A stretch of 64,000 nucleotides of DNA from Desulfuromonadaceae bacterium (GCA_028712075.1 JAQTQX010000007.1:62001-126000), one strand, 5' to 3'. Shown: positions 9,615-18,243, numbered from the stretch's first letter. Made by a program: numbers and translations. The notes: a model not told the origin generated them from the sequence alone.

Positions 9615-10391
9615 ATGACCTATCTGTTCAGTGAAACCGGACTTGCTGCGCTTGACACCAGCATCGACGCATCCACGCTCTTCGCTTTCGACCTGGATGG
9701 GACACTGGCGCCGATTGTTGCCGACCCGGGCAACATTGCCATACCCGATGACATCCGGTGCCAGTTGACTGCACTTAACCGGATAGCTGCCGTGGTTGTT
9801 ATCACCGGTCGTTCCCGTTGTGACGCGCTGACACACCTCGGCTTCACCCCCGCCTATGTCGTTGGCAACCACGGCGCGGAAGGACTTCCCGGTCGCGAAG
9901 AGGAAGAACGTGAGTATGCCCGTCTCTGCAGCCGCTGGAAAAAACAGCTCTGTGAAATGCTGACAATAAGCGCTTCAGGCATTTTTCTGGAGGATAAGGG
10001 GGCAACTCTGGCACTCCATTATCGCAATGCCCGCGATCATGAGCGTGTGCACGAAGAGATACTGAGCGCCGTTTCACGACTTGTTCCCCCTCCTCGAGCC
10101 GGTTCCGGCAAGTGTGTCGTAAACATTTCCCCGCAAGGAGCACCCCACAAGGGGGACGCGATCCTCTCCCTCATGAACTGCCTTGGCCACTCACGGGCGC
10201 TGTTTATCGGTGATGACGAAACGGATGAAGATGTGTTTCGACTGCACGACTGCAGGATCATGGGCATACGGATAGGCATGAACGCGCAGAGCGCCGCCCA
10301 TTATTACCTGCAGAATCAACTGGAAATAAGCGCGGTACTTGAACGGGTGAAAGAAGCAGTCGTCCTGAAGAAACCTGCCGGCAAATCATGA
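9615..10391 (+). CDS. otsB: Trehalose-6-phosphate phosphatase
   Basis: A 258-residue HAD-family phosphatase that removes phosphate from trehalose-6-phosphate. The nucleophile motif FDLDGTLAP has D26 and D28, ITGRS is motif II, and GDDETDEDVF near residue 199 provides the magnesium-binding acidic cluster typical of OtsB. The open frame extends 13 codons further upstream, but the ATG at 9615 preceded by an AGGAA ribosome site is more plausible. No otsA synthase is in the window, so trehalose-6-phosphate must come from elsewhere or the enzyme acts beside the TreS route encoded at the start of the window. Confidence 0.9.
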   Translation: MTYLFSETGLAALDTSIDASTLFAFDLDGTLAPIVADPGNIAIPDDIRCQLTALNRIAAVVVITGRSRCDALTHLGFTPAYVVGNHGAEGLPGREEEEREYARLCSRWKKQLCEMLTISASGIFLEDKGATLALHYRNARDHERVHEEILSAVSRLVPPPRAGSGKCVVNISPQGAPHKGDAILSLMNCLGHSRALFIGDDETDEDVFRLHDCRIMGIRIGMNAQSAAHYYLQNQLEISAVLERVKEAVVLKKPAGKS

Positions 10392-10487
10392 AATTGTTCC
10401 GGAAACATTCTCCTGGATCAGCTTCAAGTAGAAATAGTGACGGCGTGATGGAGTCCATGACCCGCCTTTCGCTGGAGAAACACCATC

Positions 10488-11924
10488 ATGCCTGATCCGA
10501 ATGCACTTTTTTTGACGGTCGGCAACTACTGCCGGCATGAGGTCGTCACTTGCAGCCCGACTGACCGACTGACAGACGCCGCTGCAACCATGAGACAGCG
10601 CAATATTTCCAGCCTGGTAGTCAGCCGGGCGGGAACCGTGCAGGGGATACTCACCGACCGCGATCTGCGCAACAAGGTTGTGGCTTCGGGCATCGATCCC
10701 CGAAGCCTGAGCGTCGCGGACGTCATGAACAGCCCCGTTATTACAATATCAGAGGATGCCTACCTCTTCGAAGCACTCCACCGTATTTCCCGCCACCGCA
10801 TACACCGGCTGGTGGTAACCGGTCCTGCCGGAAAACTGGCCGGCATCATAACCGATTCGGACATTCTGCGCGTTCAGACACGTTCACCGCAACAGTTGGT
10901 ACGGGACATTGAGGAAGCATCCTCAATACAGGAGCTGAAAGAGCTGCGCCGGCGGGTACAGGAACTGGTGAAACATCTGATCAGCACCGGCGTCCACATC
11001 CGGGACATAGTGCGCCTGATCGCCCGCCTCAATGATCACATCGTGCTTCGTTTGATCGACCTGCTGCTGGCGGATCGCGCCGCCGGGTTGACCGAGAACT
11101 ACGGTTTTCTGGTGCTGGGAAGCGAGGGGAGAAGTGAACAGACCCTTACCACCGACCAGGACAATGCGCTTGTGTACGGCGATGATCTTGCGGCGGCGGA
11201 CATCCAGCAGCTCAAAGAGTTCAGCACCATGCTGATTGACAACCTTATTGCCATCGGGATTCCTTCCTGCCCGGGCGGCATCATGGCAAAAAATGACCCG
11301 TGGCGCCTGAGCCTCCTGCAGTGGCGGGCCGTGCTTGACCAGTGGTTCGACACACCAACCCCCGAACATATCATGAACATCAGCATGTTCTCCGACCTGC
11401 GAATGTTGCGCGGCGATTCTTCTCTGGTTCGGGCACTAAAGGATCACGTTGCCGGACGTCTGGAGGGCAATCATCTATACCTTGGTCACATGGTGGCCAA
11501 TATGCTCCGTTTTGCCGTACCACTGGGGTGGTTCGGACGCATCAAGACCGAAACAGGCACGCATACCGGACAGGTTGACCTCAAAAAAGCGGGAATATTT
11601 GCCATCACCGAGGGGGTCAAGATTCTCTCGCTGGGGAACGGGGTAGTGGAGACGGGGACAGTGGAACGGATTGAGCGACTGACAGAGCGGGGAGTGCTCA
11701 TGCTCAAGGAAGCCGCCGACCTGACCGACAGCTTTTTCGCACTCACGCAGTTCCGTCTGCACACTCAGGTTGATGCTCTCAGTGCCGGGCGGCAGCCGGA
11801 CAATCTGATCACTCTGGCAACATTGAACCGGATGGAGCAGGAACGGTTAAAGGCAGCCCTGGAAGGGGTGCGCTCATTTCGGGAAAAACTGGGACGGGAC
11901 TATCAGCTCGGGCAGGCATTATGA
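10488..11924 (+). CDS. CBS-pair / DUF294 nucleotidyltransferase-like signalling protein
   Basis: A 478-residue soluble protein. Two CBS domains (about residues 8-130) form an adenine-nucleotide-binding pair. The following DUF294 nucleotidyltransferase-like domain carries GSEGRSEQT at 211-219 and the acidic pair D223 and D225 expected for metal binding. A helical DUF294 C-terminal domain ends the protein. Relatives are GlnD-like, and some sit beside exonucleases or transporters. The actual target is unknown. The ATG at 10488 follows GGAG at a slightly long distance. A hairpin with a T-rich tail follows the gene. Confidence 0.85.
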   Translation: MPDPNALFLTVGNYCRHEVVTCSPTDRLTDAAATMRQRNISSLVVSRAGTVQGILTDRDLRNKVVASGIDPRSLSVADVMNSPVITISEDAYLFEALHRISRHRIHRLVVTGPAGKLAGIITDSDILRVQTRSPQQLVRDIEEASSIQELKELRRRVQELVKHLISTGVHIRDIVRLIARLNDHIVLRLIDLLLADRAAGLTENYGFLVLGSEGRSEQTLTTDQDNALVYGDDLAAADIQQLKEFSTMLIDNLIAIGIPSCPGGIMAKNDPWRLSLLQWRAVLDQWFDTPTPEHIMNISMFSDLRMLRGDSSLVRALKDHVAGRLEGNHLYLGHMVANMLRFAVPLGWFGRIKTETGTHTGQVDLKKAGIFAITEGVKILSLGNGVVETGTVERIERLTERGVLMLKEAADLTDSFFALTQFRLHTQVDALSAGRQPDNLITLATLNRMEQERLKAALEGVRSFREKLGRDYQLGQAL

Positions 11925-11992
11925 TCCGGATTGCCGGAAAAACCGCCACTTCAGATGATGGTGGTTTGCAACACAGCAACACCTTGGCTACG

Positions 11993-12021
11993 GACAAGTT
12001 CTCAGTACTTGTCTGATTTTT
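11993..12021 (+). terminator. Probable intrinsic terminator after the CBS-DUF294 gene
   Basis: A perfect 7-bp stem, GACAAGT with ACTTGTC, encloses a 7-base loop and is followed by TGATTTTT. The stem has modest GC content, so termination strength is uncertain. It lies between convergent genes. Confidence 0.45.
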
Positions 12022-12051
12022 CCGCACGTCAGTTGGCCAATATGACCGAAT

Positions 12052-13644
12052 CTATACAAGCGGCAGACGGATACTGAATGTTGATCCCTTGCTCGGTTCC
12101 GAATCTAGTGAAATGCTTCCGGCATGATTTTTGGTAATAATACTGTGCGATACTGAAAGACCAAGTCCTGTGCCTTCACCAACCTCTTTGGTGGTAAAAA
12201 ATGGATCAAATATCCGGTAACGAACTTCGGGTGGCATTCCGGGGCCGTTATCGCCGATACGAAGAAGGGCGAAGCCGTCTTCAGTGCCGGTCCATAGCCG
12301 GATTTCCGGTGATGCTGTTTTCTCCTGGGCCATGGCCTGAGCAGCATTTTTCAGAATATTGATGACAACCTGCTCAATTTCGGTGCTATTCACTGATAGT
12401 TTGGGAAGATTACTGTCGAGATCCCTTTGTATGGTAATATTCTTGAAGTCATATTTTTTACGGAGGTTATAATCATTTGACGCCAACTCAATTGCTCGCA
12501 CAATAACCTCATTCAAGTCAGTCAGTTGATGAGATGTTACATTCAGCCTGCTGAAATGAAGCATGTTATCAATAATGGAGGTAGCGCGCTTAACCGCGCC
12601 GCGCATTTCCGAGAGAAATGTATCGATCTTGCGCCGCTCAATGTAGGTTGCAACCAGATTCAGATCAATCCCCAACTCTCTGGCAATGTCCTGGTTAGCC
12701 GGCAGTTCGGCAGAAAGACGGCGTTCAACGTTCTGCAATAATTGGGCAATTATGGCAAGCGGGTTATTGATTTCATGGGCCATACCAGAAGCCAGACCAG
12801 CTATCGTCAACATTTTTTCAGTCTGGACGACAAGTTCCCACGTTCTGTTTTGCTCTGTGATATCCTCAACAACCGAAACAACACTGACAACAACTCCTGA
12901 TTCATCTGTGAGCGGGGTATTCGTCCATTTACAGCTGATGGTGCAGCCATCCTTGGTGATATTTTCATTGGTACTTAAAACATCTCGCTTGCCATGAAGC
13001 AGTTGCTGCCACAGTTCAATGAATTGCATACGCGACTTGTCCGGCACAATCAAGTCGAGCGCTGATTTGCCAAGAGCCTCGTCTTCAGAATAGCCGAAAA
13101 TTCTTTCGGCGGAAGGGTTCCACTGCCGGATGCCGAAGTCTCTGTCAAACAAAATTGAACCGACCGGCAGGCGATCAATGTACTGGCGCATTTGCTGGTC
13201 ATGCTCACGCAGTTCACGCTCCGTTCGCCGTAATTCGGAAAGGGTTTGGCGTGATCTGATAATGTACTGAACCCGGTAGGGAAGCACCTGCCAATTGATC
13301 GGTTTCGAGATAAAGTCCGTAGCACCAAGCTGATACAAGCGCTGTATCAAGTCAAGGTCATTGAGACCTGTCATCATGAGTACAGGAATATTCCCGCCAT
13401 GTTCGCGGGCGCGTATCTCTGCACATGTAGCAAAACCATCCATGCCTGGCATCAATACATCGAGGACGACAATATCGGGATTAAATTCATCGATATTTTT
13501 TTCTACTTCAGTGCCATCACCAACGGTTTTGACATGAAAACCGGCCTGTGACAATATTTCACTGGCAAGAAGCCGGATGGTGGCGTCATCGTCAACAACC
13601 AGTACTTTTCCCATTGAATGTGATTTTTTTGAGCTCATGTCCAT
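12052..13644 (-). CDS. Receiver-PAS-histidine kinase hybrid
   Basis: A 530-residue cytoplasmic sensor kinase with no membrane segment. An N-terminal receiver domain has the acidic pocket VVDDD and phospho-acceptor D62 in VLDVLMPGMDG. A PAS domain follows at about 140-265. The dimerisation domain has the phosphorylated histidine H290 in MAHEINNPL. The ATPase domain carries the N-box NILKNAAQA, a GDNGPGMP box and GEGTGLGLS. This order suits a kinase that is itself controlled by phosphorylation of its receiver. No partner regulator is adjacent, so it is an orphan. The ATG at 13644 follows GAGGGG. Confidence 0.88.
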   Translation of the reverse strand: MDMSSKKSHSMGKVLVVDDDATIRLLASEILSQAGFHVKTVGDGTEVEKNIDEFNPDIVVLDVLMPGMDGFATCAEIRAREHGGNIPVLMMTGLNDLDLIQRLYQLGATDFISKPINWQVLPYRVQYIIRSRQTLSELRRTERELREHDQQMRQYIDRLPVGSILFDRDFGIRQWNPSAERIFGYSEDEALGKSALDLIVPDKSRMQFIELWQQLLHGKRDVLSTNENITKDGCTISCKWTNTPLTDESGVVVSVVSVVEDITEQNRTWELVVQTEKMLTIAGLASGMAHEINNPLAIIAQLLQNVERRLSAELPANQDIARELGIDLNLVATYIERRKIDTFLSEMRGAVKRATSIIDNMLHFSRLNVTSHQLTDLNEVIVRAIELASNDYNLRKKYDFKNITIQRDLDSNLPKLSVNSTEIEQVVINILKNAAQAMAQEKTASPEIRLWTGTEDGFALLRIGDNGPGMPPEVRYRIFDPFFTTKEVGEGTGLGLSVSHSIITKNHAGSISLDSEPSKGSTFSIRLPLV

Positions 13645-13808
13645 GTATAACTACCCCTCGTTTGGTTAAGTCATTCTACACCGTATTCTCAACTAATCCA
13701 GTCAGATACAAAAATATATTTCAGTGGTGGTATACTCACTACCATTATCCGTAAAACCACGATATTCAGGGAAACAGTCCAATAAATCGCTAGATATAGC
13801 CTCTTTTC

Positions 13809-13838
13809 TTGACAAAAAGAGCTGACCGGTTCAATAAT
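13809..13838 (+). promoter_or_regulatory. Sigma-70-type promoter for nadB
   Basis: TTGACA at 13809-13814 and AATAAT at 13833-13838 are separated by 18 bases, about 40 bases before the nadB start. This matches the housekeeping consensus in 11 of 12 positions. Confidence 0.6.
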
Positions 13839-13877
13839 TCGCGACTTGAATGCCTACCTTTTTTAGAAGGAACCATT

Positions 13878-15473
13878 ATGCGCATCGAAAGCGATTTTCT
13901 TGTTATCGGCAGTGGCATTGCCGGTCTCTCCTTTGCCCTCCAGGCAGCCAACCATGGCAGCGTCGCCATAGTTACCAAACGTGATATTTCCGAATCAGCC
14001 ACCAAGTATGCCCAAGGGGGTATTGCAACCGTCTATTCAGATGAGGACTCCTTTGATGCTCACGTCGAGGATACGCTTGTTGCCGGAGCAGGCATCTGCC
14101 ATGAGGATGTGGTACGGATGGTGGTCGAAGAGGGGCCACAAACCATTCGAAATCTTATTGAATGGGGCGTCAAATTTACCACCAGCGGCAAAACATATGA
14201 CTTGACCCGCGAAGGGGGACACAGCGCACGCCGGATTCTTCACGCCGAAGATATCACCGGGCGCGAAATTGAACGGGCGCTGGTTGAAGCGGTCAGACAA
14301 CACCCGGCAATCATGATTTACGAAAATCATATCGCCATTGATCTGATCACCTCGGCAAAGGTCGAACGGCGCCAGCTGGAACAGAATCATTGTCTGGGTG
14401 CTTACGTACTCAATATTCATGAAGACAGCGTCGTGACGTTCAGCTCAAAAATAACCCTCCTTGCCAGCGGCGGCGCCGGCAAGGTGTACCTCTATACCTG
14501 CAACCCGGACGTGGCGTCCGGTGATGGAGTTGCCATGGCGTACCGCGCCGGTGCAACCATCGCAAATATGGAGTTTATGCAGTTCCATCCCACTACGCTG
14601 TTTCATCCGTTGGCCAAGTCATTTCTGATCTCCGAAGCGGTACGCGGCGAAGGGGCTATCCTGCGCCGCCGTGACGGTACGGCGTTTATGGAAAAATACC
14701 ACAAACTGAAAGATCTGGCCCCCCGCGATATTGTTGCCCGTGCCATAGACAACGAAATGAAAACAAGCGGCGATGATTGCGCGTATCTCGATATTACCCA
14801 TGAACCGGCTGATTTCGTGCGAAGCCGTTTTCCCAACATCTATCAGACCTGCATGGAATTTGGTCTTGACATGACGAAAGAATGGCTCCCCGTTGTCCCC
14901 GCTGCCCACTACCTGTGCGGAGGCGTTGCAGTCAACTTTGATGGTGAGACCGACATTCCCGGCTTGTACGCAATTGGCGAAACTGCATTTACCGGCCTGC
15001 ATGGCGCCAATCGCCTAGCCAGCAACTCATTGCTCGAAGCCGCTGTGTACGCGGGGCGTGCTTATCGGCACGCCAGTAATAAAGTTTTGTCGCTACCGAG
15101 TGACCATCGTGAACTCCCTGCCTGGGACACCGGTACAGCGACGAATAGTGATGAGATGGTAGTTGTCTCGCAAAATTGGGACGAGATTCGGCGCACCATG
15201 TGGAACTATGTCGGCATCGTCCGTTCGGACAAGCGTCTGGCACGCGCCATGAGCCGCATAAAGTTGATTCAGGGTGAAATTGATGAGTATTACTGGAATT
15301 TCACGGTCACGTCCGATTTGATCGAACTGCGCAATATCGCGACGGTCGGAGAGCTGATCATCGCCTGTGCCCAGAAACGCAAGGAATCACGCGGTTTGCA
15401 TTACAACCTTGACTATCCGTTCCTTGACGACGCCGGGGGCAGGAAAGACAGTTTCATCAAGAAACTTTTTTAA
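13878..15473 (+). CDS. nadB: L-aspartate oxidase
   Basis: A 531-residue flavoprotein that oxidises L-aspartate to iminoaspartate in the first step of de novo NAD synthesis. It shows the N-terminal FAD dinucleotide fold (VIGSGIAGLSFALQAA), the KYAQGGIATV and HTEGGHSARRI-like segment (here REGGHSARRILHAEDITG), and the C-terminal AIGETAFTGLHGANRLASNS motif shared with succinate dehydrogenase flavoproteins. The ATG at 13878 lies 7 bases after AGAAGG, and the longer frame is not needed. It heads a short operon with the chorismate mutase and the small DAHP-synthase-like domain, an unusual mix of NAD and aromatic biosynthesis. Confidence 0.95.
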   Translation: MRIESDFLVIGSGIAGLSFALQAANHGSVAIVTKRDISESATKYAQGGIATVYSDEDSFDAHVEDTLVAGAGICHEDVVRMVVEEGPQTIRNLIEWGVKFTTSGKTYDLTREGGHSARRILHAEDITGREIERALVEAVRQHPAIMIYENHIAIDLITSAKVERRQLEQNHCLGAYVLNIHEDSVVTFSSKITLLASGGAGKVYLYTCNPDVASGDGVAMAYRAGATIANMEFMQFHPTTLFHPLAKSFLISEAVRGEGAILRRRDGTAFMEKYHKLKDLAPRDIVARAIDNEMKTSGDDCAYLDITHEPADFVRSRFPNIYQTCMEFGLDMTKEWLPVVPAAHYLCGGVAVNFDGETDIPGLYAIGETAFTGLHGANRLASNSLLEAAVYAGRAYRHASNKVLSLPSDHRELPAWDTGTATNSDEMVVVSQNWDEIRRTMWNYVGIVRSDKRLARAMSRIKLIQGEIDEYYWNFTVTSDLIELRNIATVGELIIACAQKRKESRGLHYNLDYPFLDDAGGRKDSFIKKLF

Positions 15474-15496
15474 GGGACTTAAAAGGAGCCACTCCT

Positions 15497-15775
15497 GTGG
15501 ATATCAACGAAATTCGCAAGCGAATTGATCTTCTTGATGATGTGCTGTTGCGCATTTTTAACGAGCGCGCCCGCTTGGCCCTTGAAATCGGGCATGCCAA
15601 AAAAGAACTTAACTTGCCGGTATTTGATCCTTCTCGTGAAAAAAGAATTTTTAATCGTATGAAAGAGGACAACCCTGGCCCACTTGACGACGAAGCTATT
15701 GTCAGAATGTTTGAGCGAGTTGTCGATGAATCGAGACGCCTTGAGCGCATCATGTCGCATAAAGAAGAAGTGTAA
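15497..15775 (+). CDS. Chorismate mutase (AroQ type)
   Basis: A 92-residue all-helical protein of the length and pattern of a monofunctional AroQ chorismate mutase, converting chorismate to prephenate for tyrosine and phenylalanine synthesis. The family residues are visible: an N-terminal IRKRIDLLDDVLLRIFNERA helix with the first catalytic arginine, a KK pair near residue 33, and DPSREKRIFNRM. The GTG start lies 8 bases after AAAAGGAG. Immediately downstream is a free-standing regulatory domain of DAHP synthase, which suggests the two may work on the same pathway branch. Confidence 0.88.
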   Translation: MDINEIRKRIDLLDDVLLRIFNERARLALEIGHAKKELNLPVFDPSREKRIFNRMKEDNPGPLDDEAIVRMFERVVDESRRLERIMSHKEEV

Positions 15776-15790
15776 CGGAGCAGAGAAACC

Positions 15791-16000
15791 ATGCTGATAA
15801 TTATGAAAAAACATGCCGAGGAAACAGCGCTGGATTCAATCAAGGAGTACCTCATTACCCGTGATTTTGACATCCACCAGTCAACCGGAGCCAACCGTAC
15901 CATCATCGGCGTGATCGGCGACACGGAAACTCTTAACGACCATGAAATTGAAATCATGCCGGGAGTCAGCCAGGTTGTGCGTATACGGAAGGATGATTAG
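15791..16000 (+). CDS. Free-standing ferredoxin-like regulatory domain of DAHP synthase
   Basis: A 69-residue protein. It matches the N-terminal ferredoxin-like domain of type I-beta DAHP synthase, as in the Thermotoga enzyme: a short strand MLIIMKK, a helix, then NRTIIGVIGDTETL and a final strand VSQVVRIRK. In DAHP synthase that domain binds tyrosine or phenylalanine and closes the barrel entrance. Here the chain stops exactly where the catalytic barrel should begin, and no barrel is encoded nearby. It may be an allosteric partner of the adjacent chorismate mutase or of a distant DAHP synthase. The assignment is by fold pattern and motif resemblance. Confidence 0.72.
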   Translation: MLIIMKKHAEETALDSIKEYLITRDFDIHQSTGANRTIIGVIGDTETLNDHEIEIMPGVSQVVRIRKDD

Positions 16001-16116
16001 CAGCGGATGCGGCCACCTCATTTACTACAATTTTCTTGACACGTAATAATTTATAGTGCTAAGTAGTCAGCTTCAATTTTGATACTTATTCAAAGAAAAA
16101 ATATCGGAGGTGCAGT

Positions 16117-16380
16117 TTGGCTCATCATAAATCAGCAATCAAAAGGATCAAGCAGAGTGCAAAGAAAACCGCACGTAATCGTCATGTTTCATCGACGCTG
16201 AAAACATATATCAAGCGCGTTCGTGAGGCGGTAGCTGCCAAGGACAAGGACGCCGCCCTTGCTGCACTCAAGGTAGCTATTCCTGTTATCGATGTTTCAG
16301 CCACGAAAGGGGTCATTCACCGCTCAACAGCTTCCCGTAATGTTTCCCGTCTGACCAAGCTCGTCAACACACTCGGCTAG
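16117..16380 (+). CDS. rpsT: 30S ribosomal protein S20
   Basis: An 87-residue basic helical protein with the S20 signature [12 protein letters not shown] at its N-terminus and [14 protein letters not shown] at its C-terminus; it binds 16S rRNA early in assembly of the small subunit. The start is a TTG six bases after CGGAGG, fitting the known use of weak start codons in rpsT of other bacteria, where S20 limits its own translation. A TTGACA hexamer at 16036-16041 is a likely -35 element, although no good -10 follows it. A strong terminator lies directly downstream. Confidence 0.96.
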   Translation: MAHHKSAIKRIKQSAKKTARNRHVSSTLKTYIKRVREAVAAKDKDAALAALKVAIPVIDVSATKGVIHRSTASRNVSRLTKLVNTLG

Positions 16381-16399
16381 TAAATTACTCATATATTGA

Positions 16400-16434
16400 A
16401 AAAAGGGGGCTGCGTTTGCGCATGCCCCCTTTTT
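16400..16434 (+). terminator. Strong intrinsic terminator after rpsT
   Basis: AAAAAGGGGGC pairs with GCCCCCTTTTT. The inner TGCG and CGCA extend the stem with one bulged base, and the second arm ends in a run of T. It would work in either direction thanks to the flanking A and T runs. Confidence 0.9.
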
Positions 16435-16502
16435 CGCGTTTTGTGATGTCCGCGAAATTCCCTTACTGGAACAACTACAGCCACAACACAGGAGGCACTG
16501 CT

Positions 16503-17179
16503 ATGATCACCCCATTCACCGGTTTTTCACCGGAAAGTCTCGCATTTTTCGAAAACCTGGCCGCCCATAACAACAAGGCGTGGTTTGAGGAGCACCGGGA
16601 CGATTTTGAACATACCTGATGGAGCCGCTCAAAAACCTGGTCAGCGACCTGGCCGGGGCGATGCTGGCTATTGACCCCGATTTGGTGACCATTCCGGCGA
16701 TGGACAAGACCATCTCCCGCATTTACCGTGACACCCGTTTTTCCCGCAACAAATACTGCAAAACCTGTCTCTGGATTACCTTCAAACGGCGCAGTCCCGA
16801 CTGGAAAAGCGCCCCCTGTTTCTTCTTTGAAATCAGCGCCGACGGCTATCGCTACGGCATGGGTTTTTACAGCGCATCACGGGAAACCATGGATAACCTG
16901 CGGCGGTTCATCGAAGCCAAACCGGCCGAGTTCAAAAAGGTTATGGCCGCTTTCAGCAAGCAGAACACCTTTACTCTTAAGGGTGATCGCTACAAGCGCC
17001 CGCTCAATCCGGCTCTACCGGATGATCTGCAACAGTGGCACAGCCGCAAGAATATCTACTTTATTTGCCAACGCCCAGTGGATGGTCGGCTCTTTACAAA
17101 GGGGGTTGCTGATGATCTGCGGGAGGGGTTTGGTTTGCTTAAGCCGTTGTATGAAGTGTTGTGGCGGGTGTGTGGGTAG
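16503..17179 (+). pseudogene. DUF2461 (TIGR02453-like) protein gene, split by a frame change
   Basis: The ATG at 16503 follows AGGAGG and opens a frame of 38 residues (ITPFTGFSPESLAFFENLAA and WFEEHRDDFEH) that is the usual start of DUF2461 proteins. It ends in a TGA at 16617-16619. The A of that stop is also the first base of an ATG, and the next frame (186 residues, to 17179) continues the family without a gap from EPLKNLV through RIYRDTRFSRNK. Normal members are one chain of about 220 residues. Either one base was lost near 16615, or the TGATG overlap lets ribosomes restart. The function of the family is unknown. It is the first gene of the accessory stretch. Confidence 0.75.
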
Positions 17180-17342
17180 ATTGTTTCGCTTAAAAACAGG
17201 CGCAAAACGTTCTCAAAAAAGCCAGGTGAGTTCCGGGGGAGAAAAGCCCCCGGCTACCCGATTGGAAGTTCGGTTTGTATAGCCGAATCCTTCAAGCAGG
17301 CTCTTCAATTCTCCCCAAGCGAAGTCAGCCGGTTAGCAGGTT

Positions 17343-17710
17343 TCAGAGAGATTGCTGAAAATAGCTTTTAACTGCCTCGACAAAACGTGATGCCTTATCG
17401 ATCTCTTCTTTTACCTGTTCTTCAGACATGGTTGGTCGAACCTTGTAGTCTGATGATTGTCGCAGTTCAAATGCCTTGTGAAGATCTTTTGACAACTCTC
17501 GTGGAAAGATTCCTTTCATGACATACTCGGTGTCGAACAGGCTGATAATTCCTGAGTGTTTGGTGGGAGCCTTACCAATGTCCTGCAGTAGGGCAAGCGT
17601 TGCATAAAACATGGCATAGTAACAACGATTAACAATACTTTGCGGGCTTCGCCCCCAGCAATCAGGTAAATTGCATCGTCCAAGGCAATCTTGGCGGCGG
17701 CAACATAAGG
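17343..17710 (-). pseudogene. Frameshifted HEPN-domain protein remnant
   Basis: From about 17650 to 17343 the minus strand encodes a clear HEPN domain (SPQSIVNRCYYAMFYATLAL, KHSGIISLFDTEYV, ELRQSSDYKV). HEPN proteins are often RNases or nucleotidyltransferase-paired toxins. The N-terminal helix of the family (KIALDDAIYLIAGG) is present at about 17692-17651, but in another frame, so a frameshift separates the two parts. No start codon with a ribosome site precedes it; instead there is a short GC-rich tandem repeat. The usual MNT nucleotidyltransferase partner is absent. I read it as a decayed toxin-type gene. Confidence 0.65.
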
Positions 17711-17751
17711 GGAGGCAATGAGGGGGAGGCAATGAGGGGAGGCAATGAGGG
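17711..17751. repeat. Three-copy 13-14 bp tandem repeat
   Basis: The unit GGAGGCAATGAGGG occurs three times head to tail, with one copy a base shorter. It lies exactly where the 5' end of the HEPN gene should be, and slippage here may have damaged that gene. Confidence 0.85.
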
Positions 17752-17841
17752 ACGTTGTTTGTTATTTTGTTATTGACTCATATTCCACCTTTTGATATTT
17801 TACAGCCATGCCACGCTTAGCAAGACTTGACATATCTGGGT

Positions 17842-17894
17842 AAATTAGGGACACTCCCCGATTATCTTCTTTAATTGGGGAGTGCCCCTATTTG
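17842..17894. repeat. REP-like imperfect palindrome
   Basis: The left arm AAATTAGGGACACTCCCC at 17842-17859 and the right arm GGGGAGTGCCCCTATTTG at 17877-17894 are near-perfect inverted repeats around a 17-base loop. GGGACACTCCCC-type palindromes are typical of repetitive extragenic elements moved by REP-associated tyrosine transposases. No such transposase is in the window. The element supplies the stop codon of the small frame at 17871-18029. Confidence 0.65.
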
Positions 17895-18029
17895 TCCTCC
17901 GATAATTTCCCGGTCGTCGCAGTGGAGGATGTCTATGTGGATGGTGGAGACGTAGTGATTTGAGGCATCCCGGCGGATGGGGTTACAGGTTCTTGCGGTG
18001 AGGGAGATGTGTTGTGGGTTGATGGGCAT
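17871..18029 (-). CDS. Small hypothetical protein, possibly truncated by the REP element
   Basis: A 52-residue frame, too short for most gene callers, with an ATG at 18029 and a good GGAAGG ribosome site eight bases upstream. It reads PINPQHISLTARTCNPIRRD, then an alternating strand-like stretch HYVSTIHIDILHCDDREIIG, and runs into the REP-like palindrome, which provides its stop codon. That suggests the original gene was longer. I do not recognise the family. It lies in the same orientation as the toxin-antitoxin genes upstream. Confidence 0.35.
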   Translation of the reverse strand: MPINPQHISLTARTCNPIRRDASNHYVSTIHIDILHCDDREIIGGQIGALPN

Positions 18030-18123
18030 TCCGGCGACCTTCCATGGTCTACTTTATTTCGAGTTGGTGACAAATTGTCAAACTCCAGCGGCCAATTTCA
18101 GTTGTCGCAAGTATTCCAGACTT

Positions 18124-18243
18124 CTATAAAGCTTCATCTAAGCGCTCTATCTTCTGTAAATCAGTAGGGACATCCACAATGTTGTACTGTTTCAGAACCT
18201 TGCGAGCCATACCGCGAGCTAACGGATAATTGGCCGGAATCAC
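18124..18243 (-). pseudogene. N-terminal stump of an ImmA/IrrE-type metallopeptidase gene
   Basis: A 39-residue frame begins with a GTG that overlaps the stop of the antitoxin gene (GTGA), so it is translationally coupled to it. The residues IPANYPLARGMARKVLKQYN followed by VDVPTDLQKIE match the opening helix of ImmA/IrrE-family proteins (typically a few basic helices, then PVDLEKIA). The zinc-binding HExxH region is missing, and no other frame downstream restores it. ImmA-type proteases often sit beside HTH antitoxin-like repressors and cleave them. The gene therefore looks truncated, although the short peptide may still be made. Confidence 0.5.

Larger units (their letters stand above)
17733..18123. 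other. Gene-poor stretch between the HEPN remnant and the toxin-antitoxin genes
   Basis: Apart from the tandem repeat tail, the REP-like palindrome and the 52-residue frame, I see nothing convincing here: no tRNA, no transposase fragment and no terminator with a T run. Confidence 0.5.

Noticed and set aside
17233-17253. CCGGGGG/CCCCCGG hairpin after the DUF2461 gene
   Set aside because: The stem is perfect but no T run follows and it has no clear relation to a gene end, so I do not call it a terminator.
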